NCBI RefSeq assembly: GCF_034377285.1
Contig: NZ_CP139715.1
Coordinates: forward strand, 4,262,001 to 4,326,000
DNA from: Thalassobaculum sp. OXR-137
GTDB lineage: Bacteria > Pseudomonadota > Alphaproteobacteria > Thalassobaculales > Thalassobaculaceae
Direction of reading: 5' to 3'
DNA: 64,000 bases
Under the pieces are notes generated by a model. It was given only the letters and a program-made list of their open reading frames with translations, was not told where the DNA came from and ran no database searches. Positions 18,447 through 27,111 of the stretch are shown here, piece by piece (the first letter of the stretch is position 1; the number at the start of each line of letters is the position of its first letter). The translations under genes and the position numbers were made by a program.

Positions 18447-19652
18447 TCAGGCGTTCTTCTTCAGCTCCGACTTGGCGATCGATTCCAGATGCACCTCGTC
18501 CGGGCCGTCGGCCAAGCGCAGGGCGCGGCTGTGGCCATAGGCATGGGCCAGGTGGAAGTCCTGGGACACACCGCCGCCGCCATGCACCTGGATCGCCTTG
18601 TCGATGACGTCGCAGGCCATGCGCGGAGCGATGACCTTGATCATCGCGATCTCCTGGCGGGCCGCCTTGTTGCCGACCGTGTCCATCTTGTGGGCGGCGT
18701 AGAGCACCATCAGGCGGGCCTGGTCGATGGCGATGCGGCATTCGGCGATGGTGTGGCGCAAGGCGCCCTGGTCGGAGAGCGGCTTGCCGAAGGCGACGCG
18801 GGAGCGGGCCCGGGCCTTCATCGATTCCAGCGCGCGCTCGGCCTGGCCGATCAGCCGCATGCAGTGGTGGATGCGCCCCGGGCCGAGGCGGCCCTGCGCG
18901 ATCTCGAAGCCCCTGCCCTCGCCCAGCAGCACGTTGGTCACCGGTACACGGGCATTCTCGAAGGTCACCTCCGCATGGCCGTGCGGCGCGTGGTCGTAGC
19001 CGAACACCGTCAGCGCCCGCTTCACCGTCACGCCCGGCGTGTCGAGCGGCACCAGGATCATCGACTGCTGGCGGTACTTCTCCGCATCGGGATCGGTCTT
19101 GCCCATGAAGATCATGATCTTGCAGCGCTCATCGAGCGCGCCCGAGGTCCACCACTTGCGGGCGTTGATCACATACTCGTCGCCGTCGCGGGTGATCTGC
19201 GCCTCGATATTGGTGGCGTCGGAGGACGCGACCGCCGGCTCGGTCATGGCGAAGGCGGAGCGGATCTCGCCATTCAGCAGCGGGGTCAGCCACTTGGCCT
19301 TCTGCTCGTCGGTGCCGTAGCGGACCAGCACCTCCATGTTGCCGGTATCCGGGGCGGAGCAGTTGAACACCTCCGAGCCCATGGAGGACCGGCCCATCAC
19401 CTCGCAGATCGGGGCGTAGTCGCGGTTCGACAGGCCCGCCCCGAGGTCGCTCTCCGGCAGGAACATGTTCCACAGCCCGGCGGCCTTCGCCTTGGCCTTC
19501 AGCTCCTCCATGATCGGCGGGGCGGTCCAGCGGCTGGCGCCGGCGGCGATCTGCTCCTCATAGACGTGCTCGGCCGGATAGACATGCTCGTCCATGAAGG
19601 CCTGCACGCGGTTGCGCAGCTCGGCCGCCTTGTCGCTCATTTCGGGGATCAT
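18447..19652 (-). CDS. Acyl-CoA dehydrogenase (ACAD10/11-like)
   Basis: A 401-residue flavoprotein with the acyl-CoA dehydrogenase fold. It has [15 protein letters not shown] (FAD and acyl contacts), [26 protein letters not shown], and the C-terminal [13 protein letters not shown] and [22 protein letters not shown] in place of YEGTSE, together with the WWTSGA motif, marks the ACAD10/11 group. Members of that group act on phosphorylated 4-hydroxyacyl-CoAs in animals, and LvaC-type enzymes act with an APH-fold kinase in bacteria. An APH-fold kinase is encoded at 13123-14181. It is the last gene of a thiolase plus three-dehydrogenase operon. Confidence 0.88.
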   Translation of the reverse strand: MIPEMSDKAAELRNRVQAFMDEHVYPAEHVYEEQIAAGASRWTAPPIMEELKAKAKAAGLWNMFLPESDLGAGLSNRDYAPICEVMGRSSMGSEVFNCSAPDTGNMEVLVRYGTDEQKAKWLTPLLNGEIRSAFAMTEPAVASSDATNIEAQITRDGDEYVINARKWWTSGALDERCKIMIFMGKTDPDAEKYRQQSMILVPLDTPGVTVKRALTVFGYDHAPHGHAEVTFENARVPVTNVLLGEGRGFEIAQGRLGPGRIHHCMRLIGQAERALESMKARARSRVAFGKPLSDQGALRHTIAECRIAIDQARLMVLYAAHKMDTVGNKAARQEIAMIKVIAPRMACDVIDKAIQVHGGGGVSQDFHLAHAYGHSRALRLADGPDEVHLESIAKSELKKNA

Positions 19653-19665
19653 GGAGGTCCTTCCC

Positions 19666-20796
19666 TTACGCCATGCCGACGATGCGGCTCAGATGATGGC
19701 CGGCATTGCCGAAGGTCACGTCGATCAGCCGAAGCCGCTTGAAATAGTGGCCGACCGCCATTTCGTCGGTCATGCCCATGCCGCCATGGAGCTGGACGGC
19801 CTCCTCGCCGACCATCTTGCCGGCGCGGCCGATCTCGGCCTTGATGATCGAGGCCGCGCGGGCACGCTCGACCCCTCCGACCGTGTCCATCAGCCCGGCC
19901 GTGCGGTAGCACAGGGCGTGGGCGAAGCGGGTCTCCGACAACATGTCGACCGCCCGGTGCTGCAGCACCTGGAAGCTGCCGAGCGGCTTGCCGAATTGGG
20001 TGCGGGTCTTCAGGTAGTCGGTGGTCAGGTCCACCGTCGCCTGCATCGCCCCGACCCCTTCGGCCGCCAGCGCCACGCAGGCCCGATCGGCCACACCTTC
20101 GACTATGTCCAGCGCATGCCCCATCTCGCCGAGCACCGCGTCGGGACCGACGCGCACGCCGTCGAACTCCAGATCGGCGCCGCGCATGCCGTCGATGGTG
20201 GGATAGGTCTTCTTGGTCAGCCCCTCGGCATCGCCGGGGACCAGGAACAGGGTGATGCCGTCGCGCTCGTCGTCGCGCCCGCCAGTGCGGGCCGAGACGA
20301 TCAGGGTGTCGGCGCTGTCGCCATGCAGGACGACCGCCTTGTGCCCGTCGAGGATCCAGCCCTCGTCGCCCTGGGTCGCCATGGTGGAGACCCGCGGCAG
20401 GTCGTAGCGGCTGTTCGGCTCGCTATGGGCGAAGGCCAGCAGATGTTCGCCGGCGGCCACCTGGGGCAGGATCTCAGCGGCCCGCGCCGGATCGGCCTTG
20501 GCGACAATCTCGGCGCCCAGCACGATGGTGGCCACGAACGGCTCGACCACCAGGGCCTTGCCGAACTGCTCCATCATCAGCGCGAGATCGACGGTCGTAC
20601 CGCCCAGCCCGCCATGCTCCTCGGCGATCGGCAGAGCGAGCCAGCCGAGCGCGGCGAACTCGGCCCAGATCTCCCGCGACCAGCCGCCGTCGCCCTTGCG
20701 GATCTTGTTGCGCTGCTCGAAGCCGTACTTGTCGGCGAGGAAGCGGGCGATGCTGTCCGCCAGCTGCCGCTGATCGTCGGTAAACGTGAAACTCAT
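19666..20796 (-). CDS. Acyl-CoA dehydrogenase, PimD-like small subunit
   Basis: A 376-residue protein of the acyl-CoA dehydrogenase fold resembling the small subunit of pimeloyl-CoA dehydrogenase. It carries [50 protein letters not shown] and [13 protein letters not shown]. The region that holds the catalytic Glu in ordinary enzymes (YEGTxE) reads [14 protein letters not shown] here, so this subunit probably does not carry the base, as expected of one half of a heteromeric dehydrogenase. The ATG overlaps the stop of the large-subunit gene by 4 bases. Both genes follow the thiolase. Confidence 0.87.
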   Translation of the reverse strand: MSFTFTDDQRQLADSIARFLADKYGFEQRNKIRKGDGGWSREIWAEFAALGWLALPIAEEHGGLGGTTVDLALMMEQFGKALVVEPFVATIVLGAEIVAKADPARAAEILPQVAAGEHLLAFAHSEPNSRYDLPRVSTMATQGDEGWILDGHKAVVLHGDSADTLIVSARTGGRDDERDGITLFLVPGDAEGLTKKTYPTIDGMRGADLEFDGVRVGPDAVLGEMGHALDIVEGVADRACVALAAEGVGAMQATVDLTTDYLKTRTQFGKPLGSFQVLQHRAVDMLSETRFAHALCYRTAGLMDTVGGVERARAASIIKAEIGRAGKMVGEEAVQLHGGMGMTDEMAVGHYFKRLRLIDVTFGNAGHHLSRIVGMA

Positions 20797-21992
20797 AGTC
20801 CGAGCACCATCTTCGCCAGGATGTTCTTCTGGATCTCGTTCGATCCGCCGTAGATCGAGGCCTTGCGCCAGTTAAAATACAGCGGCGCCAGGGCCGGGCC
20901 GTAATCCGGGCCGACCGGCTCCTCGTTCCAGCCCTCGTCGCGGAACGCTTCCGGCTGATACGGGGCGGCGTAGGGGCCGATCGCCTCCATCAGCAGCTCC
21001 GTCAGGCCCTGCTGGATCTGCGTGCCCTTGATCTTCAGGAAGGACGGCTCCGCCCCCACCGGCTTGCCCTCGCTCTCGGCGTAGAGGGTGCGCAGCACCA
21101 GGCTCTCCAAGGACAGCAGGTCGATCTCGATCTGCGCCAGGCGGCGGGCATAATCGGGATCCTCGATGATCGGCTTGCCGCCGGCGAGCTCGACCTTGGC
21201 GATGCCCTTCAGCTTGCGCAGCTGCGCCTTGGAACGGCCGACCGCGGCGATGCTCGTGCGCTCATGGCCGAGCAGGTACTTGGCGTAGGTCCAGCCCTTG
21301 CCCTCCTCCCCGATCCGGTTCTCCACCGGCACGCGGACGTCCTCCAGGAAGACGCTGTTGATTTCGGCACTGCCGTCCAGGGTGGTGATCGGATGGACGC
21401 TGATCCCGGGGCTCTTCATGTCGATCAGCAGGAAGGTGATCCCCTCCTGCGGCTTGCCGGTGTCCTGGGTCCGCACCAGGGTGAACATCCAGTCGGCGTG
21501 CTGGGCGAGCGTCGTCCAGGTCTTCTGGCCGTTGACCACGTAATGGTCCCCGTCCAGCACAGCCTTGGTGCGCAGCGAGGCGAGGTCGGAGCCGGAACCG
21601 GGCTCGGAATAGCCCTGGCACCACCAGTCGTCGGAGCTGAGGATGCGCGGCAGGAAGCGCTCTTTCTGCGCCTCGTTTCCGAACTTCATGATCACCGGCG
21701 CCACCATGGTCACGCCGAACGGGATCACCATCGGTGCGCCGGCCAGCGCGCATTCCTCGTCGAAGATGTGCTTCTGCATCGGCGTCCAGCCGGTGCCGCC
21801 AAGCTCGGCTGGCCAGTTCGGGGCGATCCAGCCCTTCTCGTGCAGGATCTTCTGCCAGCGGACATGGTCCTGCTTGGAAATGCGGAAACCGTTGCCGGTC
21901 TTCTCGGCGATATCGGCGGGGAGCTTCTCGGCGAGGAAGGCGCGGACCTCCTGACGGAAGGCCTCCTCCTCGGGTGACAGAACCACGTCCAT
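20793..21992 (-). CDS. Acyl-CoA dehydrogenase, PimC-like large subunit
   Basis: A 399-residue flavoprotein with QGYSEPGSGSDLASLRTKA, YVVNGQKTWTTLAQHADWMF and EGITFLLIDMKSPGI, ending [20 protein letters not shown]. This matches the large subunit of pimeloyl-CoA dehydrogenase and related enzymes for dicarboxylic or steroid side-chain acyl-CoAs. The position corresponding to Glu in YEGTS is Gly (YGGSNE). It is coupled to the small-subunit gene by a 4-base overlap and lies 25 bases after the thiolase stop. Confidence 0.88.
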   Translation of the reverse strand: MDVVLSPEEEAFRQEVRAFLAEKLPADIAEKTGNGFRISKQDHVRWQKILHEKGWIAPNWPAELGGTGWTPMQKHIFDEECALAGAPMVIPFGVTMVAPVIMKFGNEAQKERFLPRILSSDDWWCQGYSEPGSGSDLASLRTKAVLDGDHYVVNGQKTWTTLAQHADWMFTLVRTQDTGKPQEGITFLLIDMKSPGISVHPITTLDGSAEINSVFLEDVRVPVENRIGEEGKGWTYAKYLLGHERTSIAAVGRSKAQLRKLKGIAKVELAGGKPIIEDPDYARRLAQIEIDLLSLESLVLRTLYAESEGKPVGAEPSFLKIKGTQIQQGLTELLMEAIGPYAAPYQPEAFRDEGWNEEPVGPDYGPALAPLYFNWRKASIYGGSNEIQKNILAKMVLGL

Positions 21993-22017
21993 GGCCTTGT
22001 TCTCCTATTGGTCTTTC

Positions 22018-23199
22018 TCAGGCGACCTCGAACAGCCCGGCCACGCCCTGGCCGCCGCCGACGCACATGGTGGTGACCACGTATTTCGCGCCGCGCCGCT
22101 TGCCCTCGATCAGGGCGTGCCCAACCATCCGCGCGCCGGTCATGCCGTAGGGGTGGCCGATCGAGATCGAACCGCCGTTCACGTTCAGCCTGTCGTTCGG
22201 GATACCGAGCTTGTCGCGGCAGTAGATGACCTGGCTGGCGAAAGCCTCGTTCAGCTCCCACAGGTCGATATCGTCGATCTTCAGCCCGGCGCGCTCCAGC
22301 AGGCGCGGGATGGCGAAGACCGGGCCGATGCCCATCTCGTCCGGCTCGCAGCCGGCGGCGACCAGGCCGCGATAGATGCCCAGGGGCTCGATGTTGCGGC
22401 GCTCGGCCGCCTTGGCATCCATCACCACGCAGGCCGAAGCACCATCGGAGAGCTGGCTGGCATTGCCGGCGGTGATGAACTGGTCGGGACCGCGCACCGG
22501 CTCCAGACCGGCCAGCGCCTCCGCCGTCGTTCCGGGCCGGTTGCCCTCGTCCTTCTCCAGGGTGACGGTCTTCTCGCTGACCTCGCCGGTCTCCTTGTCC
22601 TTGACCAGCATGGTGCTCTGCAACGGCACGATCTCCTCGGTGACCCGGCCTTCCGCCTGGGCGGCCGCCGTGCGGCGCTGGCTCTCGGCGGCATAGGCAT
22701 CCTGCGCCTCGCGGCTGATGCGGTAGCGCTGGGCGACGATGTCGGCGGTCTCGATCATCGACATCCACAGGGCCGGCTTGTGCTCCATGAGCCAGGCTTC
22801 GGTCAGGTGGACCTTGTTCAGGTTGGCCTGGGTGAGACTGATCGACTCCACGCCGCCGGCGACCATGGCCGGCACGCCGTCGACGATCACCCGCTGGGCG
22901 GCCATGGAGATGGTCTGCAGACCGGAGCTGCAGAACCGGTTCACCGTGGTGCCGGCGGTGCTGACCGGCAGGCCGGCACGCACGGCGGACAGGCGGGCGA
23001 TGTTCTGGCCGGTGGCGCCTTCAGGCAGGCCGCAGCCGATGATCGCGTCCTCGATCTCCGCCGGATCGAGCCCGGAGCGGGCGACCGCGTGGCTGATCGC
23101 GTGGCCGGCGAGAACCGCGCCGTGGGTGTTGTTGAAGGCGCCGCGAAACGCCTTGCCGATCGGTGTCCGGGCGGTGGACACGATGACCGCCTCACGCAT
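22018..23199 (-). CDS. Acetyl-CoA C-acyltransferase (thiolase)
   Basis: A 393-residue thiolase. The acyl-accepting Cys90 lies in [10 protein letters not shown], the His in [13 protein letters not shown], and the deprotonating Cys in [16 protein letters not shown]; all catalytic residues are present. Substitution of the usual GAR/GHPIGAS wording by GHPYGMTG is common in FadA-type degradative thiolases. It is the first gene of the operon leading into the three acyl-CoA dehydrogenases, and ggaggg precedes its ATG. The likely role is chain shortening of fatty, dicarboxylic or branched acyl-CoAs. Confidence 0.93.
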   Translation of the reverse strand: MREAVIVSTARTPIGKAFRGAFNNTHGAVLAGHAISHAVARSGLDPAEIEDAIIGCGLPEGATGQNIARLSAVRAGLPVSTAGTTVNRFCSSGLQTISMAAQRVIVDGVPAMVAGGVESISLTQANLNKVHLTEAWLMEHKPALWMSMIETADIVAQRYRISREAQDAYAAESQRRTAAAQAEGRVTEEIVPLQSTMLVKDKETGEVSEKTVTLEKDEGNRPGTTAEALAGLEPVRGPDQFITAGNASQLSDGASACVVMDAKAAERRNIEPLGIYRGLVAAGCEPDEMGIGPVFAIPRLLERAGLKIDDIDLWELNEAFASQVIYCRDKLGIPNDRLNVNGGSISIGHPYGMTGARMVGHALIEGKRRGAKYVVTTMCVGGGQGVAGLFEVA

Positions 23200-23439
23200 G
23201 AGGCCCTCCCTCTGTAATTCCCGTTGAGCGCCGGGCAGCGGCGCCGGGATATGGTTCTAGCATCGATAGCAGGAGCACGGTGGCACGGGAACCTTTCTCA
23301 TGCCAACGCCCGGCGGCAACTCGTCTCATCCAGGTCGGGGATCTGCATCCCAATCTTCAGCCCTTGCCAGGACGCCGCCCAGGCGGTCTCCTCGCGGTCG
23401 ACAAAAAGACTTCGGCCGGTTGCCTACGGGAGGACCTTC

Positions 23440-24597
23440 ATGACCGCATCGCCGCTCCTTTTCGAGCCCCTGACCATCAAGTCGACGACGCTGAACAACC
23501 GCATCGTCATCTCGCCGATGGACCAGTATTCGGCAGTCGACGGGATACCGAACACCTATCACCTGGTCCATTACGGCAAGTTCGCCATGGGCGGCGCCGG
23601 CGCCGTGATCGTCGAGGCGACCGGCGTGTCGGAGTCGGGGCGAATCACCAACGGCTGTCCGGGTCTGTACAATCAGGCACAGGTGGACGCCTTCCGACCG
23701 ATCACCGATTTCATCCGCCAGCAGCGCTCCGTGCCGGGCGTGCAGATCGGCCATGGCGGGCGCAAGGCCTCCACCCAGCGCCCCTGGGAGGGCGGCGGCC
23801 CGGTCGGCCCCAAGGAGATCGCCAACGGCGACAAGCTCTGGCAGCCCTACGGCCCGTCGGACCTGGCCCTGACCGACGGTTGGCTGACCCCGAAGATGAT
23901 GGACGACTCCGACCTGAAGCAGACCCGCCAGGATTTCGCCGACGCGGCCAAGCGGGCGCTGGATGCCGGGTTCGAGCTGATCGAGATCCACATGGCCCAC
24001 GGCTATCTGCTGCAGACCTTCCTGTCGCCGCTCTCCAATACCCGCAACGACGGCTATGGCGGCGATGTGGAGGGGCGGATGCGCTTCCCACTGGAGGTGG
24101 CCGAGGCGGTGCGCGCGGCCTGGCCGCAGGACAAGCCCCTCTTCGTGCGGATTTCCTCGGTCGACGGCATCGACGGCGGCTGGGAGATGGAGGACAGCGT
24201 TGTGCTGGCCAAGGCGCTGAAGGAGCGCGGGGTCGACGTGATCGACTGCTCTTCGGGCGGCAACTCGCCCAAGGGGGCGACCAACGCCAACCTGAAGCGC
24301 GGCCCGGGCTACCAGGTGCCCTTCGCCGAGCGTATCAAGACGGAGGTCGGCATCCAGACCATGGCGGTCGGCCTGATCCGCGAGCCGGAACTGGCGGAGC
24401 GGATCCTGCAGGAGGGACGCGCCGATCTGGTGGCCATCGGCCGTCAGGCCCTGGTCGATCCGTTCTGGGCCCTGCACGCGGCCCAGCATTTCGACATCGA
24501 TCCCGATTTCGAGAAATGGCCGCACCAGTACGCCTGGTGGCTGGAGAAATGGGACAAGGGCCTGCGTGCCTATGCCCGCGAGCAGGCGGCCGACTGA
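23440..24597 (+). CDS. NADH:flavin oxidoreductase, old yellow enzyme family
   Basis: A 385-residue TIM-barrel flavoprotein. Typical marks are SPMDQYSAVDGIPNTYHLVH near the N-terminus, QIGHGGRKAS, IEIHMAHGYLLQTFLSPLSN and the FMN phosphate site MAVGLIREPE ... VAIGRQALVDP. HMAHGYLLQTFLSP places it with the YqjM-like subgroup (H-x-A-H-G-Y-L-x-x-Q-F-L-S-P). Members reduce activated C=C bonds such as enones. The ATG at 23440 has gggagga six bases upstream. A 240-base divergent gap separates it from the thiolase start. Confidence 0.9.
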   Translation: MTASPLLFEPLTIKSTTLNNRIVISPMDQYSAVDGIPNTYHLVHYGKFAMGGAGAVIVEATGVSESGRITNGCPGLYNQAQVDAFRPITDFIRQQRSVPGVQIGHGGRKASTQRPWEGGGPVGPKEIANGDKLWQPYGPSDLALTDGWLTPKMMDDSDLKQTRQDFADAAKRALDAGFELIEIHMAHGYLLQTFLSPLSNTRNDGYGGDVEGRMRFPLEVAEAVRAAWPQDKPLFVRISSVDGIDGGWEMEDSVVLAKALKERGVDVIDCSSGGNSPKGATNANLKRGPGYQVPFAERIKTEVGIQTMAVGLIREPELAERILQEGRADLVAIGRQALVDPFWALHAAQHFDIDPDFEKWPHQYAWWLEKWDKGLRAYAREQAAD

Positions 24598-24611
24598 CGC
24601 TCAAAAACAAG

Positions 24612-24642
24612 AAGCGCTGGCGTCGGGGGAACGCCAGCGCTT
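24612..24642. terminator. Bidirectional stem-loop between the OYE gene and the 51-residue gene
   Basis: A perfect 12-bp stem aagcgctggcgt / acgccagcgctt with a 7-base loop lies 15 bases after the OYE stop. On the minus strand it is followed by CTTGTTTTTG, a good T-tract, so it can end transcription of the convergent small gene at 24702-24857; on the plus strand the tail is poorer in T. Confidence 0.75.
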
Positions 24643-24701
24643 GATACGGAGCGGATCTGTCGGGGAGAAGCTCACCACTCCGGCTTACCTTCGGGACGCG
24701 G

Positions 24702-24857
24702 TCACCGCTCGATCGGCGGCTTCTTGTCCTTGTGATTCTCTTCGTGATCGGTTTCGCCGGCGTCCGGGGCCTTCGGGCGCGGCGGCCTGGAAAACGGCAC
24801 CGTTCCCGGCTGCAACGGATCTACCGGATGATCCGGGGGATTCGACTTGTCTGCCAT
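24702..24857 (-). CDS. Small hypothetical protein (51 residues), EcfG-type promoter upstream
   Basis: A short frame that starts ATG at 24857 and ends TGA at 24702. The product is hydrophilic, proline- and charge-rich, beginning MADKSNPPDHPVDPLQPG and ending KKPPIER, with an acidic-basic stretch GETDHEENHKDKKPP. No domain is recognised and no membrane segment is present. Support for it being real comes from its surroundings: an EcfG-type promoter (GGAAC-N16-CGTT) ends 36 bases before the ATG, GAGAG precedes the start, and a T-tailed terminator follows the stop. Proline-rich, lysine/glutamate-rich small proteins of this kind are often general-stress products. Function unknown. Confidence 0.65.
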   Translation of the reverse strand: MADKSNPPDHPVDPLQPGTVPFSRPPRPKAPDAGETDHEENHKDKKPPIER

Positions 24858-24893
24858 GGATCTGTCTCTCGCACGGTTGCGTGTGACATTGGA

Positions 24894-24918
24894 AACGCGC
24901 GGTCACGACAGAGGTTCC
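24894..24918 (-). promoter_or_regulatory. EcfG-type (general stress sigma) promoter of the 51-residue gene
   Basis: Read on the minus strand: GGAAC, 16 bases, CGTT. This is an exact match to the alphaproteobacterial EcfG/SigT consensus. The -10 end lies 36 bases before the ATG at 24857. Confidence 0.75.
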
Positions 24919-25028
24919 CAACCGCAGGTGTGTATTCCTCGATGGCTGTCGAAGTCTTTGTAGAGTACCGGCTGAGATACCGGTTCCGGCTCTGCCTGAA
25001 AATTGACTTACGTCACTTACCCATCTCG

Positions 25029-25054
25029 GGAACCGGCAAATGGGGGTCTGCGTT
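25029..25054 (+). promoter_or_regulatory. EcfG-type (general stress sigma) promoter of csbD
   Basis: GGAAC at 25029-25033, a 17-base spacer and CGTT at 25051-25054 match the EcfG consensus. The ATG of the CsbD-family gene is 35 bases further on. CsbD genes are classic general-stress genes. Confidence 0.8.
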
Positions 25055-25089
25055 CTCCCAGTACCCCCCACCGAATACGAGGCAAAGCC

Positions 25090-25287
25090 ATGAATTGGGA
25101 TCAAATCGAAGGTAACTGGAAATCCTTCAAGGGTAAGGCGCAGCAGCAGTGGGGCGACCTTACCAACGACGAACTCGACAGGGTCGAGGGCAAGCAGACC
25201 GAGCTGGAAGGCCTGATTCAGGCCAAGTACGGCAAGTCTCGCGAAGAGGCGAAGCAGGAAGTGCGCGACTGGGCCGACCGCATCTGA
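25090..25287 (+). CDS. CsbD-family stress protein
   Basis: A 65-residue, highly charged helical protein starting MNWDQIEGNWKSFKGKAQQQ and containing GDLTNDELDRVEGKQTELEG. These are the defining stretches of the CsbD family (YjbJ of Escherichia coli, CsbD of Bacillus). Family members are abundant under osmotic, starvation or stationary-phase stress; the molecular role is not established. It is a single-gene unit: an EcfG-type promoter lies directly upstream and a strong terminator directly downstream. Confidence 0.95.
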   Translation: MNWDQIEGNWKSFKGKAQQQWGDLTNDELDRVEGKQTELEGLIQAKYGKSREEAKQEVRDWADRI

Positions 25288-25309
25288 TCGGCGCGCGCTG
25301 ATACACTGG

Positions 25310-25342
25310 AAGGCCGCATGGAAACATGCGGCCTTCTTTGTT
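25310..25342 (+). terminator. Rho-independent terminator of csbD
   Basis: An 11-bp perfect stem aaggccgcatg / catgcggcctt with a GAAA tetraloop is followed by ctttgttctt. It lies 22 bases after the csbD stop and before the convergent response-regulator gene. Confidence 0.85.
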
Positions 25343-25395
25343 CTTCGGACCTAGACTTTCAGAATTTCCGCCCGCAACCGGGTCGAAGCCGATTG

Positions 25396-25758
25396 CTATC
25401 TCGACGCGAGAAGGCGGCAGGCGTTCACGATGGTCTGGGGCCGGTAGGGCTTCTGGAAATACTGGCTACCGCTCACGTTGCGTTTCGGACGGACCGGATT
25501 TCCCGACGCATAGATCACATGGACGCCGGCATGGGCGACCCGCGCCTCCTCGGCCACATCCCACCCGTTCAGGACGCCGCCGAGGCGGATATCGGTGAAG
25601 ACCAGATCGATCTGCGATCCGTTGGTCAGGATCTCGACGGCCTGCTCGCCGTTCTCGGCTTCGAGCACGTCGTACCCGGCCTCGGTGAAGGCCTCACAGG
25701 TGGACAGGCGTACGAGGGGCTCATCTTCGACGACCAACACGGTTCGTACGTCCGTCAT
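25396..25758 (-). CDS. Single-domain response regulator (CheY-like)
   Basis: A 120-residue receiver domain with no output domain. It has the acidic pair EDE (11-13), phospho-acceptor Asp56 in LVFTDIRLGG, switch Ser in VIYASGNP and Lys in YFQKPYRP near 105. The YASG ... QKPY pattern resembles the single-domain regulators (FAT GUY group) that tune the general stress response in alphaproteobacteria. The ATG at 25758 has GAAGGG upstream. A match to the EcfG promoter consensus ends 37 bases before the start, so transcription is probably independent of the histidine kinase gene 107 bases upstream on the same strand. Confidence 0.9.
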   Translation of the reverse strand: MTDVRTVLVVEDEPLVRLSTCEAFTEAGYDVLEAENGEQAVEILTNGSQIDLVFTDIRLGGVLNGWDVAEEARVAHAGVHVIYASGNPVRPKRNVSGSQYFQKPYRPQTIVNACRLLASR

Positions 25759-25795
25759 GAAATCCCTTCTGCCGCGGAGCGGTCTAAAGAATTTA

Positions 25796-25820
25796 AACGA
25801 TCCACGGTGGCGGTGGTTCC
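25796..25820 (-). promoter_or_regulatory. EcfG-type promoter of the single-domain response regulator
   Basis: On the minus strand: GGAAC, 16 bases, CGTT, an exact consensus match in the gap between the histidine kinase stop and the response-regulator start. The -10 end is 37 bases from the ATG at 25758, the same geometry as the other two promoters of this kind nearby. Confidence 0.75.
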
Positions 25821-25865
25821 CTTGGCGGTTCGCTTTTTTTTTCGCAGGCACCGCCCGCGACCGCT

Positions 25866-26942
25866 TCAGGCCTGGATCGCGGCGAGAGGCTGTGGCTTGG
25901 AGACGGGCAGGTCGACCGTGAAGCAGATCGTGTCCACCTCGGAGGTCACCCTGATCTCCCCGCCATGGGCGGAGACGATCTGCGACGAGATGTAGAGGCC
26001 GAGACCCAATCCGTGCGGGCTGGAGTGGGGGTCGCCCTTGAAGAAGGGCTGGAACAGGGTCTTCAGGGTCTCCTGGGGGATCGGCTTTCCCTTGTTACAG
26101 ACCGAGATCGTCAGCCGGCTGTCCGACGATACGACATCCACCGTGATCGGTTGATTGCTGGCGCCGTGGGTGACCGCATTGCCGAGCAGGTTGGAGAGCA
26201 CCTGCATCGTCCGCGGTCCGTCGCAATACACGTCGCCGCGGATGTCGGTCTTCAGCTCGATCAGCGCGCCGACGAAGGCCGCCTGAACCTCCTGCACGAT
26301 GCTGGACACCCTGTCGGCGAAATCGGGGATCGAGGTCCGCTCCAGACCGATCCCGTCGCCCAGCCGGACCCGGGCGAAATCCATCATGTTGGTGATCAGT
26401 TCGGCCATCCGCATGCCGCTGGCCTGCATGTGCTGCAGAACCAAGAACGACCGCTCGCTCTGCTTCTCGCGCAGCAGCAGGCTGGTCCCGGAAATGATCG
26501 CGGCGAGGGGGTTGCGCAGATCGTGACCGAGGATGGCGAGAAACTGCTCCCTCAGTTCCGCCTCGTCGCGCTGATCGGCGATCGTCTGGTCGCGCTCCTT
26601 GTCGCCGGTCACGTCGCGGACGACGCAGTAGAAATAGTCGCCCTCCGGCACGGCGACCCAGGAAAACCAGCGGAAGCCGCCGTCCTTGGTCCGGTAGCGG
26701 TTCTCGAACCGCAGCACCGGGTTGCCGCTCTTCACCTCCTCGAAGGCCGCCATGGAGCGTTCGATATCGCCTTCGTGCAGCAGCTCAAGATAGGGCCGGC
26801 CGATGATCTCCGTTTCGGACCAGCCGAGGATCGGGGTCCAGGCCGGGTTGACGGCGACGAAGCAGCCGTTGCGGTCGATAATGCACATGGGATCGGGGCT
26901 GACACGCCACGTATGCGTTGTCGTGCGCTCGTGCTCCTGCAT
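25866..26942 (-). CDS. PAS-domain sensor histidine kinase
   Basis: A 358-residue kinase with no membrane segment, so it should be cytosolic. Residues 10-115 form a PAS/PAC sensor (MCIIDRNGCFVAVNPAW ... GGFRWFSWVAVPEGDYFY). A HisKA domain follows with phospho-acceptor His140 in LGHDLRNPLAAI. The HATPase has N-box NLLGNAVTHG and G2 HGLGLGLYIS, while the G1 box is weak (NKGKPI). The ATG at 26942 follows GGGAGG; an upstream in-frame start at 26984 has no ribosome site. The downstream single-domain regulator is its likely partner or modulator. Confidence 0.88.
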   Translation of the reverse strand: MQEHERTTTHTWRVSPDPMCIIDRNGCFVAVNPAWTPILGWSETEIIGRPYLELLHEGDIERSMAAFEEVKSGNPVLRFENRYRTKDGGFRWFSWVAVPEGDYFYCVVRDVTGDKERDQTIADQRDEAELREQFLAILGHDLRNPLAAIISGTSLLLREKQSERSFLVLQHMQASGMRMAELITNMMDFARVRLGDGIGLERTSIPDFADRVSSIVQEVQAAFVGALIELKTDIRGDVYCDGPRTMQVLSNLLGNAVTHGASNQPITVDVVSSDSRLTISVCNKGKPIPQETLKTLFQPFFKGDPHSSPHGLGLGLYISSQIVSAHGGEIRVTSEVDTICFTVDLPVSKPQPLAAIQA

Positions 26943-27111
26943 TGATCCCTCCCGTCCCCGACCCTGCCGTACGAAAAACGACACGTGCAGTCTAAAGGCC
27001 TGACATTCTCGGCCCTATCGATCAACCCACTAATGGGGATTTGCGAGAGCATCCCGGCCCGACCCCTCACTGCCGACGGATCGACAGGAGCGGCCGTGCC
27101 AGGCGCCTCGG

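Noticed and set aside
24685-25104. A 139-codon minus-strand frame covering the csbD leader
   Set aside because: It is in a different frame from the 51-residue gene, crosses two promoters and has no ribosome site; its sequence looks random.
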